Source: Guptibacillus hwajinpoensis
GTDB lineage: Bacteria > Bacillota > Bacilli > Bacillales > Bacillaceae_O
DNA length: 64,000 nucleotides
NCBI GenBank assembly: GCA_016841765.1
Contig: JAENYN010000019.1
Location: forward strand, 1 to 64,000
Direction of reading: 5' to 3'
Part shown: positions 30,384-39,969 of the stretch, piece after piece
Layout: each line of letters begins with the position of its first letter
Position numbering within the stretch: position 1 is the first letter of the stretch
Position numbers and translations under genes: made by a program
The notes under the pieces: generated by a model
The model's database searches: none
What the model saw: only the letters and a program-made list of their open reading frames with translations
What the model was told of the DNA's origin: nothing

Positions 30384-31289
30384 GTGGCCTACATGTTCGA
30401 TACAGACAGGTTTGTAGATGAACGGACGTTAAGTGTGAGTGTGAAAAACAAAGCCCTGAATTATGGGCTCGGCTGTCTTGATGGAATCAGGGGATTCTGG
30501 AATGAACAGGAGCAGCAATTGTTTGTATTCCGTCTCTACGATCACTTGAAACGGTTCCACAGTTCGGGGAAAAGCATGTTTGTCCCGATTCCATATTCAG
30601 TTGAAGAGCTAACATCGCTGGTCCGTGAGCTTCTCATCATCAATAAAGTGACACAAGATGTCTATATCCGTCCGATTTGCTTTAAAGGCAGTAGCGGCTT
30701 GCGTCCTGATTTAAGCGAGCCTTTTAATCGGCTGGCGATTTTTACCGTTTTCACCGAGTATGTGCCGCAGCCGGTTTTGCGGACATGCATTTCTTCCTGG
30801 ACACGGATCGGAAGCAATATGATCCCTCCACAGCTAAAATCAACAGCAGGCTACTTGAATTCGGCACTGGCGATAAACGAAGCCCAGGAAAACGGATTTG
30901 ATGAAGCCATTTTCGTAACCGAAGAGGGGAATATCAGTGAAGGTGCTACAGAAAATATTTTCATCGTGAGCGGGAACTCTGTTTTGACGCCTCCTGTTTC
31001 GGATGATATTCTGCCTGGAATCACAAGGGATACCGTCATGCGGATTTTAAGCAGGGAATTGGGCTGTGCTATAGTGGAACAAAGTTTTACAAGGACTGAA
31101 CTGTACAAGGCGGATGAAGTGTTTGTCACAGGGACGGCGTGCGGAATCAAGCCGGTGATTGAGGTGGACCGCAGGGTGATCGGAAGCGGTGGGCCCGGAC
31201 CGGTTACGCTGCAAGTCAAGAGGATTTACGAACTGATCGTGCTGGGGGAATTGCCGGATTACCGTCATTTTTGTTTCCCGGTGTATTAG
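30384..31289 (+). CDS. Class IV (branched-chain/D-amino acid-type) aminotransferase
   Basis: ALNYGLGCLDGIRGFW, EAIFVTEEGNISEGATENIFIV, PGITRDTVMRIL, EVFVTGTACGIKPV; GTG start inferred. Confidence 0.82.
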   Translation: MAYMFDTDRFVDERTLSVSVKNKALNYGLGCLDGIRGFWNEQEQQLFVFRLYDHLKRFHSSGKSMFVPIPYSVEELTSLVRELLIINKVTQDVYIRPICFKGSSGLRPDLSEPFNRLAIFTVFTEYVPQPVLRTCISSWTRIGSNMIPPQLKSTAGYLNSALAINEAQENGFDEAIFVTEEGNISEGATENIFIVSGNSVLTPPVSDDILPGITRDTVMRILSRELGCAIVEQSFTRTELYKADEVFVTGTACGIKPVIEVDRRVIGSGGPGPVTLQVKRIYELIVLGELPDYRHFCFPVY

Positions 31290-31574
31290 TATTTATCGGA
31301 AAGGGCAGCTAACTGGGAGCGGTTAGCTGTTGTCATACATATCTGTGTTTTTGTTTAATAACCTTTGGAGTGCATCTTGATCTTAAACAAGCTTTGCCGT
31401 GTTTCTTGACCAATGGGTAAGTTGAAATTTTGTTGGTGTGAAGGCTCCTCTTCCAGTTGACCCGGCAAATCAACCCGAGCTCTGAGAATTTTTTGTGTTT
31501 TGTTCCCAGCAGCTAACGATTCTGCCAGATAAAATGATAAAGTAGAAGTATCAATAGAGCAGAGGTGGTCGAAA

Positions 31575-32492
31575 ATGAAAAAAATCAATTTAGGTAACAG
31601 CGGTCTTGAAGTAAGTGAAATCTCACTCGGCTGCATGCGGATGAACAGTCTGTCCAAAAAGGAAGCTTCCTATGTCATTGAAAATGCAATGGATGCCGGT
31701 GTTGATTTATTTGACCATGCGGATATTTATGGGCGCGGTGAGTCGGAGTCGGTTTTTGCGGATGCGGTCGAGATGAATCCATCGGTGCGGGAAAAGATGT
31801 TGATTCAAACGAAGTGCGGTATCCGGAAAGGTTTTTTTGATTTTTCGAAGGAACATATTCTTGAATCGGTCGAGGGCAGCCTCAAACGGCTGAAAACGGA
31901 TTATATCGACATTTTGCTGCTGCACCGCCCGGATACGCTGATGGAGCCTGAAGAAGTGGCCGAAGCATTCACCAGTCTGAAAGTGAGCGGCAAAGTGCGT
32001 TACTTTGGCGTCAGCAACCAGAATCCGATGCAAATCGAGCTGCTGAAAAAGTATGTGAAAGAAGATTTGATTATCAATCAGCTGCAATTGAGTCTTATGC
32101 ATACGCCAATGATTGATGAAGGATTCAATGTGAATATGCACAATGACCCTGCCATTGTCCGCGCCGGCGGTGTGCTTGAATACAGCCGTTTGAACGACAT
32201 GACGATCCAGGCCTGGTCCCCATTCCAGTATGGCATGATCGAAGGAACATTTATGGGGAATAAATATTATCCGGAAATCAATGAAAAGATGCAGGAAATT
32301 GCCGAGAAAAAAGGTGTGACTGATTCCGCCATTGCCATTGCGTGGATTTTGCGCCACCCGGCAAGGATCCAGCCGGTGGTCGGGACGATGAACCCGCAGC
32401 GCCTGAAGGATATCGCAAAAGCATCAGACGTCAAGCTGACAAGAGAGGAATGGTACGAGCTTTACCGGGCTGCCGGCAACGACCTTCCGTAA
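31575..32492 (+). CDS. Aldo/keto reductase
   Basis: GCMRMNSLSKKEA, DHADIYGRGESE, IDILLLHRPD, RYFGVSNQ. Confidence 0.9.
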   Translation: MKKINLGNSGLEVSEISLGCMRMNSLSKKEASYVIENAMDAGVDLFDHADIYGRGESESVFADAVEMNPSVREKMLIQTKCGIRKGFFDFSKEHILESVEGSLKRLKTDYIDILLLHRPDTLMEPEEVAEAFTSLKVSGKVRYFGVSNQNPMQIELLKKYVKEDLIINQLQLSLMHTPMIDEGFNVNMHNDPAIVRAGGVLEYSRLNDMTIQAWSPFQYGMIEGTFMGNKYYPEINEKMQEIAEKKGVTDSAIAIAWILRHPARIQPVVGTMNPQRLKDIAKASDVKLTREEWYELYRAAGNDLP

Positions 32493-32531
32493 ATCCTAAT
32501 CGGCATTTCAAAACTTCACAGCAAAATGAAA

Positions 32532-32566
32532 GGCGTAATTCTTTTCGGGGAATTACGCCTTTTTTA
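32532..32566 (+). terminator. Terminator after the aldo/keto reductase gene
   Basis: GGCGTAATTC-ttttcgg-GGAATTACGCC then tttttt. Confidence 0.75.
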
Positions 32567-32661
32567 GAAGGATTTGTAAAGAGTGAGGAGAAATGTAAGA
32601 AGTGCTGTTTAATCACCATAATACAGGTGGCAAAGCAACAAATGATCAGGAGGGGAATCAA

Positions 32662-33021
32662 GTGCTGAACAAGGTTTGTGTGCTTACGGTGAATGTGAAT
32701 GACATGAAAGAAGCGATTGACTTTTACACGAGGGTTCTCGATTTTGAAGTATCAAAGCGCTACGGGGAGACGATTGTCAGCCTGGTACATAACGGTCTGC
32801 CGATTGTGCTGGAGGAGAAAAAGGGTTCGGGCCAAGCTGGCAGCGGGCAGAGTGTACTGCCCGGAATTCTATCGGAGGCCATTGAGAAAGACTTTGAGCT
32901 GCTGAAATCGAAAGGAGCGGTGATGATTTTTGACGAACCCAAGCCCTGCCCGCCAGGCCGGTATTTTGTGATAGAGGATCCGTCCGGGAACCAGATTGAA
33001 GTTGTGGAGTTTTCCAACTGA
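32662..33021 (+). CDS. VOC/glyoxalase family protein
   Basis: VCVLTVNVNDMKEAIDFYTRVLDFEV ... GRYFVIEDPSGNQIEVVEF; GTG start. Confidence 0.85.
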   Translation: MLNKVCVLTVNVNDMKEAIDFYTRVLDFEVSKRYGETIVSLVHNGLPIVLEEKKGSGQAGSGQSVLPGILSEAIEKDFELLKSKGAVMIFDEPKPCPPGRYFVIEDPSGNQIEVVEFSN

Positions 33022-33047
33022 AAATCAGGATCCAGGGGGCGGTAGGA

Positions 33048-33344
33048 TTGTCGAAAAATAAAACGATCGGCATGATCAGGTCAGGCATTTTAGCAGGCAT
33101 AGCAGGTATGTTTTTACTATTATTCAGTGTAAACCTTGGCGGGATGATGGCAGATGAATGGATCATGAAGCGGGGCGGGGCTGATCCTGCCGTTTTTCAG
33201 GTTGTGCTGCAAGGATATATCAATGCCTTTTTAGCCATGGGCAGCATTTTGTTTGCTCTTGGCCTTTTTGCCGCAATTTTTGGTTATGTCCACATGCAAA
33301 AGAAGGCTGAGCACAGCGGGGAGCAGAAGGATAGCCGCTTTTGA
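33048..33344 (+). CDS. Small membrane protein, unknown function
   Basis: 98 aa, two hydrophobic helices. Confidence 0.55.
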   Translation: MSKNKTIGMIRSGILAGIAGMFLLLFSVNLGGMMADEWIMKRGGADPAVFQVVLQGYINAFLAMGSILFALGLFAAIFGYVHMQKKAEHSGEQKDSRF

Positions 33345-33385
33345 TGGACAGACAGAGAGCCCGCTGTCTTTATGTTTGGCAATCT

Positions 33386-34000
33386 TTATTTTCGTGCAAC
33401 TGCAATCCCGATTGGATAATCCGCTTCTTTGCGGCCGGGAACAGGTTCAATCAATACCCCTTTCTGGTAAAAAAATTCAACGGAGCTGAATGGCTGGAAG
33501 AGGTTGTGAAATTCTTCCTCGGTAAGTTGATGGAAATGGAAGCGCTCTCCGCACGGCTTGCCTTTTCCATTTCCAAAAGGGGTCGATAAAATCAGTGTTC
33601 CGTTCTCGTTCAAAAGACTGTGCATATTGTCCATGAAACGCTTATCATCTTCAACATGCTCAATGGTTTCGAAAGAGAGGATGGTATCAAAAGTGCCGAG
33701 TTTTTTTGGAAGGCTGCCGTCAAGGACATCCGCTTCAATAAAGTCCGTTAGAGGATGATAGTATCTGCCCCGCGCATACTCGACCGCCTCGCTGGAAACA
33801 TCAGCGCCAATCACTTCGCTTACTTGCTTTTTACACACCTTGGCAATAAGGTGTGTTCCGTATCCTGAACCGGATGCGATATCAAGAACCCTGCCGCCTG
33901 CGTAAGCAATCGAAAATTGGTACCTTGCGATATGCTCTAATAATAGATTGTTCATTGGGTCCATCGCGTCAGGAATGACCCGTTCACCAGTAAATTTCAA
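33386..34000 (-). CDS. Class I SAM-dependent methyltransferase
   Basis: GGRVLDIASGSGYGTHLIAK; FDTILSFETIEHVEDDKRF; start inferred at LKFTGERVIPDAMDP. Confidence 0.82.
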   Translation of the reverse strand: MKFTGERVIPDAMDPMNNLLLEHIARYQFSIAYAGGRVLDIASGSGYGTHLIAKVCKKQVSEVIGADVSSEAVEYARGRYYHPLTDFIEADVLDGSLPKKLGTFDTILSFETIEHVEDDKRFMDNMHSLLNENGTLILSTPFGNGKGKPCGERFHFHQLTEEEFHNLFQPFSSVEFFYQKGVLIEPVPGRKEADYPIGIAVARK

Positions 34001-34462
34001 AATCGTTTCACCGCTTTTATGTAAAATTAAGTTCCGGAAAATGATGAAGATTCGATTTAACCCTCTCAGAAAAGGGTAATGTTTTAATGCGCAAAAAAGA
34101 CAGTCACGGATAGTATAAACCACTCTTGAAGATTAATAAACAATGTTGGACAAGCCTGTGTGCCCGCCCGCTGAAAAATTAATGGTATAATGGAAAAAAT
34201 ATCATGATTCAGAATACATATAATGAGAGCTCGTTTTTACCATTCGCGGACTCCACTTTTTTCTTCTACAGAAGGCTCCCCGCCCGCCATTCAAGTCAGT
34301 CCGTCCATCTACAAGATTTAATACGGCCGCTTTGGCTTTTCGGGTACAGCAAATATAGATACGGATTTTTCCAGGCCATACCTGGACTGATCCTCCTGAA
34401 AAAACCTGACGGATAGAAATGCGCCGGGGGAATCTGAACTTATCCTATTCGTACATTTTCTA

Positions 34463-35398
34463 ATGCACATTCCAAGATCAGTAAGGGGGATATTCAGCGT
34501 GACAGACCAGTCTATCCAGGAGCAGCTGAAACAGAAAGTTCCGCAGCATCAAAAACTGACTAAGGGAAGGATCGCTAAACGAGCGGTTTTTATTATACTT
34601 GGCGCCGTTTTAATGGCAATCGGGATTGAAGTGTTCCTCGTTCCGAATTCCATCATGGACGGCGGCATAGTTGGCATCTCAATTATCCTGTCGCACTTGA
34701 CGGGGATCAAACTGGGGTTGTTCCTGTTCTTATTAAACGTTCCTTTTTTCTTTCTCGGCTATAAGCAAATCGGTAAAACGTTCGCGATTTCCACCGTTGC
34801 CGGGGTAGCGATTTTGTCCTTCACAACCTACTATTTGCACGATGCGCCGGCTTTTACAGATGACATTCTCCTGGCGACCGTATTCGGCGGAGTTGTCCTT
34901 GGAACCGGTGTCGGACTTGTCATCCGCTTCGGAGGTTCCCTTGACGGAACGGAGATTTTAGCGATTCTGCTCGATAAAAAATTCCCGTTCTCCGTCGGCG
35001 AATTCATCATGTTTTTCAACGTTTTCATCTTTGGCTGGGGCGGTTTTGTTTTTGGGTGGGACCGCGCCATGTATTCCGTATTGGCCTATGCAATTACCTT
35101 CCAGGTAATCGATATTGTCATCGAAGGGTTCCAATCGAAATCTGTCTGGATTATAAGCGAATACCCTGAAGAAATCGGGGAAGCCGTCATGGCCCGCTTA
35201 GGACGCGGCGTCACTTATTTGAAAGGCGAAGGAGCCTACACAGGGGATGATAAGAAAGTCGTTTTCTGCGTCATATCCCGTCTTGAGGAAGCGAAGCTGA
35301 AGAGTATCGTGGAAGAAATCGACACATCCGCTTTTCTGGCTGTCGCCGATATTGCCGAAGTGCAGGGCGGACGGTTCAAGAAAAAGGCGATTCACTAA
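34463..35398 (+). CDS. YitT family membrane protein (DUF2179 C-terminus)
   Basis: EVFLVPNSIMDGGIVGISIILSHLTG ... GGSLDGTEILAILL ... KGEGAYTGDDKKVVFCVISRLE. Confidence 0.9.
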   Translation: MHIPRSVRGIFSVTDQSIQEQLKQKVPQHQKLTKGRIAKRAVFIILGAVLMAIGIEVFLVPNSIMDGGIVGISIILSHLTGIKLGLFLFLLNVPFFFLGYKQIGKTFAISTVAGVAILSFTTYYLHDAPAFTDDILLATVFGGVVLGTGVGLVIRFGGSLDGTEILAILLDKKFPFSVGEFIMFFNVFIFGWGGFVFGWDRAMYSVLAYAITFQVIDIVIEGFQSKSVWIISEYPEEIGEAVMARLGRGVTYLKGEGAYTGDDKKVVFCVISRLEEAKLKSIVEEIDTSAFLAVADIAEVQGGRFKKKAIH

Positions 35399-35685
35399 TA
35401 AAGGTTATATGAAGAAAGCTTTTCCCGGTGTGGGGAAGGCTTTTTTATTGGGGGGATAATTTGTCAGCAAGGAAGAATTTTGATGCAGCGTCAAATTTAA
35501 GACTACGCCTCTGAAGGACGGACAGTCGGCAAGTTTTCTTAATGGAAAAATGGAACCGGAATCATGTTCGAAGGTGGGCACTCGAGGCACAGTGTGGATA
35601 AGGAAAGACCGGAAACAGTAAAATTTGCAGACCGCCTGATGACTGATGGCGGTGCTTTACACATAGAAACCCGCTGAATATCAAG

Positions 35686-36243
35686 TTATAAATATTTCCC
35701 TCTCCCAACTGCAGCAATGATTGACCCGGCTGCCTGGACCCAGCTTCCGACCGTGTACAAGTTTTGCCCATCTTTTCCACTCGCTTTGACCATTCCGCCA
35801 AGAGCCTGTGTTGCGTTGCCAATAGCTTGAAGCAGGTTTCCATAAAGTACATAAAGATACTCATCAGTAGGCGTTTTTCCAAATGCATCGGCAAAAACAG
35901 CTGCACTTCCTGTGGCCTGAAGCAAGTCGCCTTTAATGACCAAATCAAGACCTGTTTCCCCTTCTTCGTACAAGATAAAGCCGGTGAGAGCGGTTGAGTT
36001 CCCGATTGCCTGCACAATATTACCGGTTTTTGACAGTGTGAAATTTTTTTCACTATCGGCTTGAATGGCATTGCCTGTACCTTGAAGCGTTTGGCCCCAT
36101 AAATTCAGATTAACAGGGCTGAAGAGTTCGTTGTGAATAGTTAGCAAAGGGGTACTGCCGACTGCCGATATTGTTGTTCCGATTGCCTGGATCACGGCAC
36201 CAAAGAAGTCCTTTAAATTCTGTTCCTCATCCACTTGCCTCAC
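35686..36243 (-). CDS. Repetitive Bacillaceae protein (DUF6944-like)
   Basis: 185 aa with recurring LQAxGNATQAxG / GNIVQAIGNSTALTG motifs. Confidence 0.55.
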   Translation of the reverse strand: MRQVDEEQNLKDFFGAVIQAIGTTISAVGSTPLLTIHNELFSPVNLNLWGQTLQGTGNAIQADSEKNFTLSKTGNIVQAIGNSTALTGFILYEEGETGLDLVIKGDLLQATGSAAVFADAFGKTPTDEYLYVLYGNLLQAIGNATQALGGMVKASGKDGQNLYTVGSWVQAAGSIIAAVGRGKYL

Positions 36244-36392
36244 CTGCCTTTCGTTCTTTAATTATTGTATACAAACTTCTGGTAACGCGTGTGGGGGAAG
36301 TGAACAGAGTAAAAGCGTTTTTTTATTTAACAAACTGTTAAATGTGAATACCTGTTGAAATGGGCTGCTGGAACAAAAAGAGAACAGCCTGA

Positions 36393-36442
36393 TTGACGAA
36401 AAAGTTTTATTTGGTGTAAAATGTTTACCTAAGGAAACATTT
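36393..36442 (+). promoter_or_regulatory. sigma-A-type promoter overlapped by an MntR/DtxR-like box
   Basis: TTGACG-N18-TAAAAT; AAATGTTTaCCTAAGGaAACATTT palindrome at 36419-36442. Confidence 0.6.
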
Positions 36443-36540
36443 TTATACAAGTGCATATATATACGTATCAGAGCATGCGCTTTGACCATAAATGAATTCT
36501 TCAAAGAACAGACAAAATCGATATGTTGGAGGAGTAGAAG

Positions 36541-37350
36541 ATGGCTGAAAATGTGTTATTCGCGTTTAGTTTGACGTTAGTGGCCGGCCTGGCAACAGGT
36601 ATCGGAAGTGTGTTGGCCTTTTTCACTTCCGAGACGAATACTAAATTTTTATCACTGGCACTGGGGTTTTCAGCAGGTGTCATGATTTACGTTTCCATGA
36701 TCGAGATCTTTGTAAAGGCAAAGGATGCCTTGATTTCGGCAATGGGGATTGAACTGGGGAATTGGGTGACCGTCGGAGGATTTTTCGGAGGCATGCTGGT
36801 CATTGCGTTAATCGATAAATTCATTCCAAAGCAATCAAACCCGCATGAGCTGAAAAAAGTCGAAGATATGAATCGCCCGGGTCAATATGTCAAGGACCCT
36901 GCCCTGCTGAAAATGGGTACATTTACTGCACTGGCAATCGGCATCCATAACTTCCCGGAAGGCATTGCCACCTTCACGTCAGCATTGCAGGATCCGGGCC
37001 TGGGCATTGCTATTGCTGCAGCGATTGCTATTCATAACATCCCGGAAGGAATAGCCGTGTCCGTCCCGGTGTATTTCGCAACCGGCAACAAGAAGAAAGC
37101 TTTCTTGCTTTCATTCCTGTCCGGCTTATCAGAACCGATTGGAGCTCTTGTCGCCTACCTGATTCTGATGCCGTTCTTGAACGATATCATGTTCGGGGTC
37201 ATCTTTGCCGCCGTCGCCGGCATCATGGTCTTCATCTCACTCGATGAACTCCTGCCGGCAGCGAAAAAATACGACGAAGCCCACACCTCGATTTACGGTC
37301 TGATCGGCGGAATGGCTGTTATGGCATTGAGTTTGCTGTTGTTTATTTGA
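36541..37350 (+). CDS. ZIP family metal transporter (ZupT-like)
   Basis: AIGIHNFPEGIATF, AIHNIPEGIAVSVP, LSEPIGALVAY, SLDELLPAA. Confidence 0.92.
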   Translation: MAENVLFAFSLTLVAGLATGIGSVLAFFTSETNTKFLSLALGFSAGVMIYVSMIEIFVKAKDALISAMGIELGNWVTVGGFFGGMLVIALIDKFIPKQSNPHELKKVEDMNRPGQYVKDPALLKMGTFTALAIGIHNFPEGIATFTSALQDPGLGIAIAAAIAIHNIPEGIAVSVPVYFATGNKKKAFLLSFLSGLSEPIGALVAYLILMPFLNDIMFGVIFAAVAGIMVFISLDELLPAAKKYDEAHTSIYGLIGGMAVMALSLLLFI

Positions 37351-37480
37351 GTGGAGGATCCGCTGCCCGGGTTGTGGGGTGGCGGTTTTTTTATTTTTAA
37401 AAGATTAGGATTGGGCAGGGGTGAAGTGTTTGGGAAGGTGTTTCGCTGAATGTGGGAGCCAGTAATAAGAGTGCACATTG

Positions 37481-38165
37481 GCGGATTTTCTTAAGAAAAA
37501 GAAAAACCCAGGAAGTTGCACATAAATGGTTCGTTTTAAAAGGAAAAACAAATTTAAAAAAGAAAAAGGCTTCAGTTTGAAAGAAAAACGGTGTGCGCCG
37601 GTCGAATTGGTGCGGGAACATGGAAATTGAGCCGGGTTGCAGTGCTCCGGGAGGCATTTTGGTGAAGCCAGAAGCTTTGAACGATAGAAAACGGAGTATG
37701 CCTGGGCGGATTTTCTTCAGAAAAAGAAAAAGAGGGGGGAGTTGCACATAAATGGGTCGTTTTAAAAGGAAAAACAAATTAAAAAAAGAAAAAGGCTTCA
37801 GTTTGAAAGAAAAACGGTGTGCGCTGGTCAAATTGGTGCGGGAACATGGAAATTGAGCGGAGGTGCAGTGCTCCGGGAGGCCATTCTGGTGAAGCCAGAA
37901 GCTTGAACTCAAGCAAATGGCGTATGTCTGGGTGGATTTTCTTCAGAAAAATAAAAATCAGTAAAGTTGAACAAAAATGGTTCATTTTAAAAGAAAAAAC
38001 AAACTAAAAGAAGAAAAAGCATCCAGTTTGAAAGAAAAACAGAGTACGCCTGCCAAATCGTTTCACGATCAGGAAATTGAGCCGGGATTAAGAGCCCAGC
38101 GCAGCTTTCAATCAAGCAAAAAGAGCGTGCCCGCCCGCATTTTCTTCCAAAAACCTGTCTAAGGT
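37481..38165 (+). repeat. ~225-bp degenerate tandem repeat (3 units plus partial) carrying small Lys-rich ORFs
   Basis: Units starting at gcggattttctt 37481, 37706, 37932 and partial at about 38136; each with ATG-G-(T/G)-T-C-RTTTTAAAAGRAAAAACAAA. Confidence 0.8.
37977..38162 (+). CDS. 61-aa basic ORF in repeat unit 3
   Basis: MVHFKRKNKLKEEKASSLKEKQSTPAKSFHDQEIEPGLRAQRSFQSSKKSVPARIFFQKPV; units 1 and 2 encode truncated 34-aa versions. Confidence 0.35.
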   Translation: MVHFKRKNKLKEEKASSLKEKQSTPAKSFHDQEIEPGLRAQRSFQSSKKSVPARIFFQKPV

Positions 38166-38314
38166 GAAAACAAATCCCCATTTCAAACTAAAAAACGATC
38201 AATTTTGAAACTGATTTCGTGCAGCAGTCCAAATTTCAGGCCCGCCAAGTTCGCAAACGAGGGGAATATGCCTTTTTTAAAGAATTATTTTATTAAGAAA
38301 AAAGGGGGCATGCA

Positions 38315-39283
38315 ATGATCGTAAAAGAGCGAAAACGGCCGATTTTTATTGAAAAGCTGGAGGCTTTGCTGCGCCGGACACCCCCGGGGCATCGGATGTA
38401 TCCTCATATTCAAGATAGTTATGGAAGGCATCTGGCAGGGTTCAAAGGAGAAGAGTCGCTTGATTATCCTTTAAGCTTTCTTCCGGCGAAACGGTACTTT
38501 ATTTATCATGGCCTCCGTCTGCAGGGGGAGAATTATCCGTTTCAAATTGATACGCTGTTGATTTCGCGTTGTTTTCTTATGATTTTGGAAGTGAAGAATC
38601 TTTCTGGGACTTTATTTTTTGATCACCATTTTCATCAGCTTATCCGGAGTAAAGATGGGACTGAAGAAGGTTTTCCAGATCCTCTTCTTCAGGTGAAGCG
38701 GCAGGAAATGCAGCTTAAGGATTGGCTTGCTGCAGAAAAGTTCCCGGACATCCCCATCCTTTCCCTCATTATCATCAGCAATCCCTGTTCTGTTATCAGG
38801 ACTTCACCTGAAAATCAGCAAATAAGCAAAAAGGTCATTCACGGCAACTTTCTGCCGGAAAAAATCAAGCAGCATGAAACGGCGTTTAAAGATGTTAAGT
38901 GGACAGAGAAAGATGTGAAGCGGTCGATACGGAGACTAAAAAAGAAAGAATCCGCTGTGGATGAGATGATTCTTGAACGATTCGAGATGAAGAAAGAAGA
39001 GCTGATCAGGGGAGTTCAATGTTCTGAATGCAGTGTGGTTCCGATGACAAGGATTTATGGGAACTGGTCCTGTATGTCTTGCGGATGTACCTGTAAATCA
39101 GCACATGTATCTGCGATAAAGGACTATACCCTGCTGGTTAGCGCTGTTTTTCGAAACCGGGATATCACTTCTTTTTTGAACATAAAAGACCCAGCGTTGA
39201 CGACACGCCTGATCCGTTCCAGTGGATTGCATTCAGTAGGAAGGAGTAAAGGTGCTGTCTATACGTTCCCAATTGATGAATAA
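38315..39283 (+). CDS. NERD (nuclease-related) domain protein
   Basis: FQIDTLLISRCFLMILEVKNLSGTLFFD; C-terminal Cys-rich CSECSVVPMTRIYGNWSCMSCGCTC. Confidence 0.82.
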   Translation: MIVKERKRPIFIEKLEALLRRTPPGHRMYPHIQDSYGRHLAGFKGEESLDYPLSFLPAKRYFIYHGLRLQGENYPFQIDTLLISRCFLMILEVKNLSGTLFFDHHFHQLIRSKDGTEEGFPDPLLQVKRQEMQLKDWLAAEKFPDIPILSLIIISNPCSVIRTSPENQQISKKVIHGNFLPEKIKQHETAFKDVKWTEKDVKRSIRRLKKKESAVDEMILERFEMKKEELIRGVQCSECSVVPMTRIYGNWSCMSCGCTCKSAHVSAIKDYTLLVSAVFRNRDITSFLNIKDPALTTRLIRSSGLHSVGRSKGAVYTFPIDE

Positions 39284-39362
39284 CGGCATTTTTCCCCTAA
39301 AAAGAATGAACTCCACAAATCAGCACAAACTACACACACAATCATCAAGGAGGTCACTCAAC

Positions 39363-39599
39363 ATGAGACAAAATAAGAAGCAAACCCGTGAATCAGCGGG
39401 GAAAGTTGCGGAGAAGTCGTACGAGCCAGCGGATTATAAGAGCAGCGACGAAACCGCCCGGGGGCTGGCTAATACACATGAACAGGTATCGGACACGCTT
39501 GTGGAAGGTACAGGTGAAGGCAAGATTGATGTTGTGGATGAAAATGGCGAACTGATTTCGTATGACGGGGAGGACTTGATTGGTGGGCAGGAGAAATAA
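39363..39599 (+). CDS. YozQ-like (DUF4025) protein
   Basis: SSDETARGLANTHEQVSDTLVEGTGEGKIDVVDENGE. Confidence 0.6.
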   Translation: MRQNKKQTRESAGKVAEKSYEPADYKSSDETARGLANTHEQVSDTLVEGTGEGKIDVVDENGELISYDGEDLIGGQEK

Positions 39600-39837
39600 A
39601 ATTTTAGTCCCGGCAGCCCGGAAAGATCTTGATTTGCTGAAAGCAAGAGTCAGTCGATCCTCATCCCCTGATGAGGCGAAATATGAAGTTGCCAGGGAGC
39701 AGGGGATTCCGCTCAGCCGGGGATATAACGGCGATATCAAGGCGAAGGATGCCGGCCGGATCGGCGGGGGAATCGGCGGCGGCATGGTGCGCGAGATGGT
39801 GAAAATGGCAGAAGAACAGCTGAAAAAGAAACGGTGA
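39583..39837 (+). CDS. Alpha/beta-type small acid-soluble spore protein
   Basis: MGRRNKILVPAARKDLDLLKARV...EVAREQGIPLSRGYNGDIKAKDAGRIGGGIGGGMVREMVKMAEEQL; overlaps the preceding ORF. Confidence 0.82.
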   Translation: MGRRNKILVPAARKDLDLLKARVSRSSSPDEAKYEVAREQGIPLSRGYNGDIKAKDAGRIGGGIGGGMVREMVKMAEEQLKKKR

Positions 39838-39969
39838 AGAGTAGACATACAGCAGTATGTCTCTTTTCTCATGCTGCACTCGAAAGCTGTCGAAAAATAT
39901 CTATCGAAGGCTTACTATTTTTACCTGTATAATATAGGTATAAAATACTAAATTTTTGGCAGGTTGATT

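Noticed and set aside
38315-39283. NERD-domain protein as part of an anti-phage defence island
   Set aside because: NERD proteins are widespread in Bacillaceae and no other defence-type genes flank it here.
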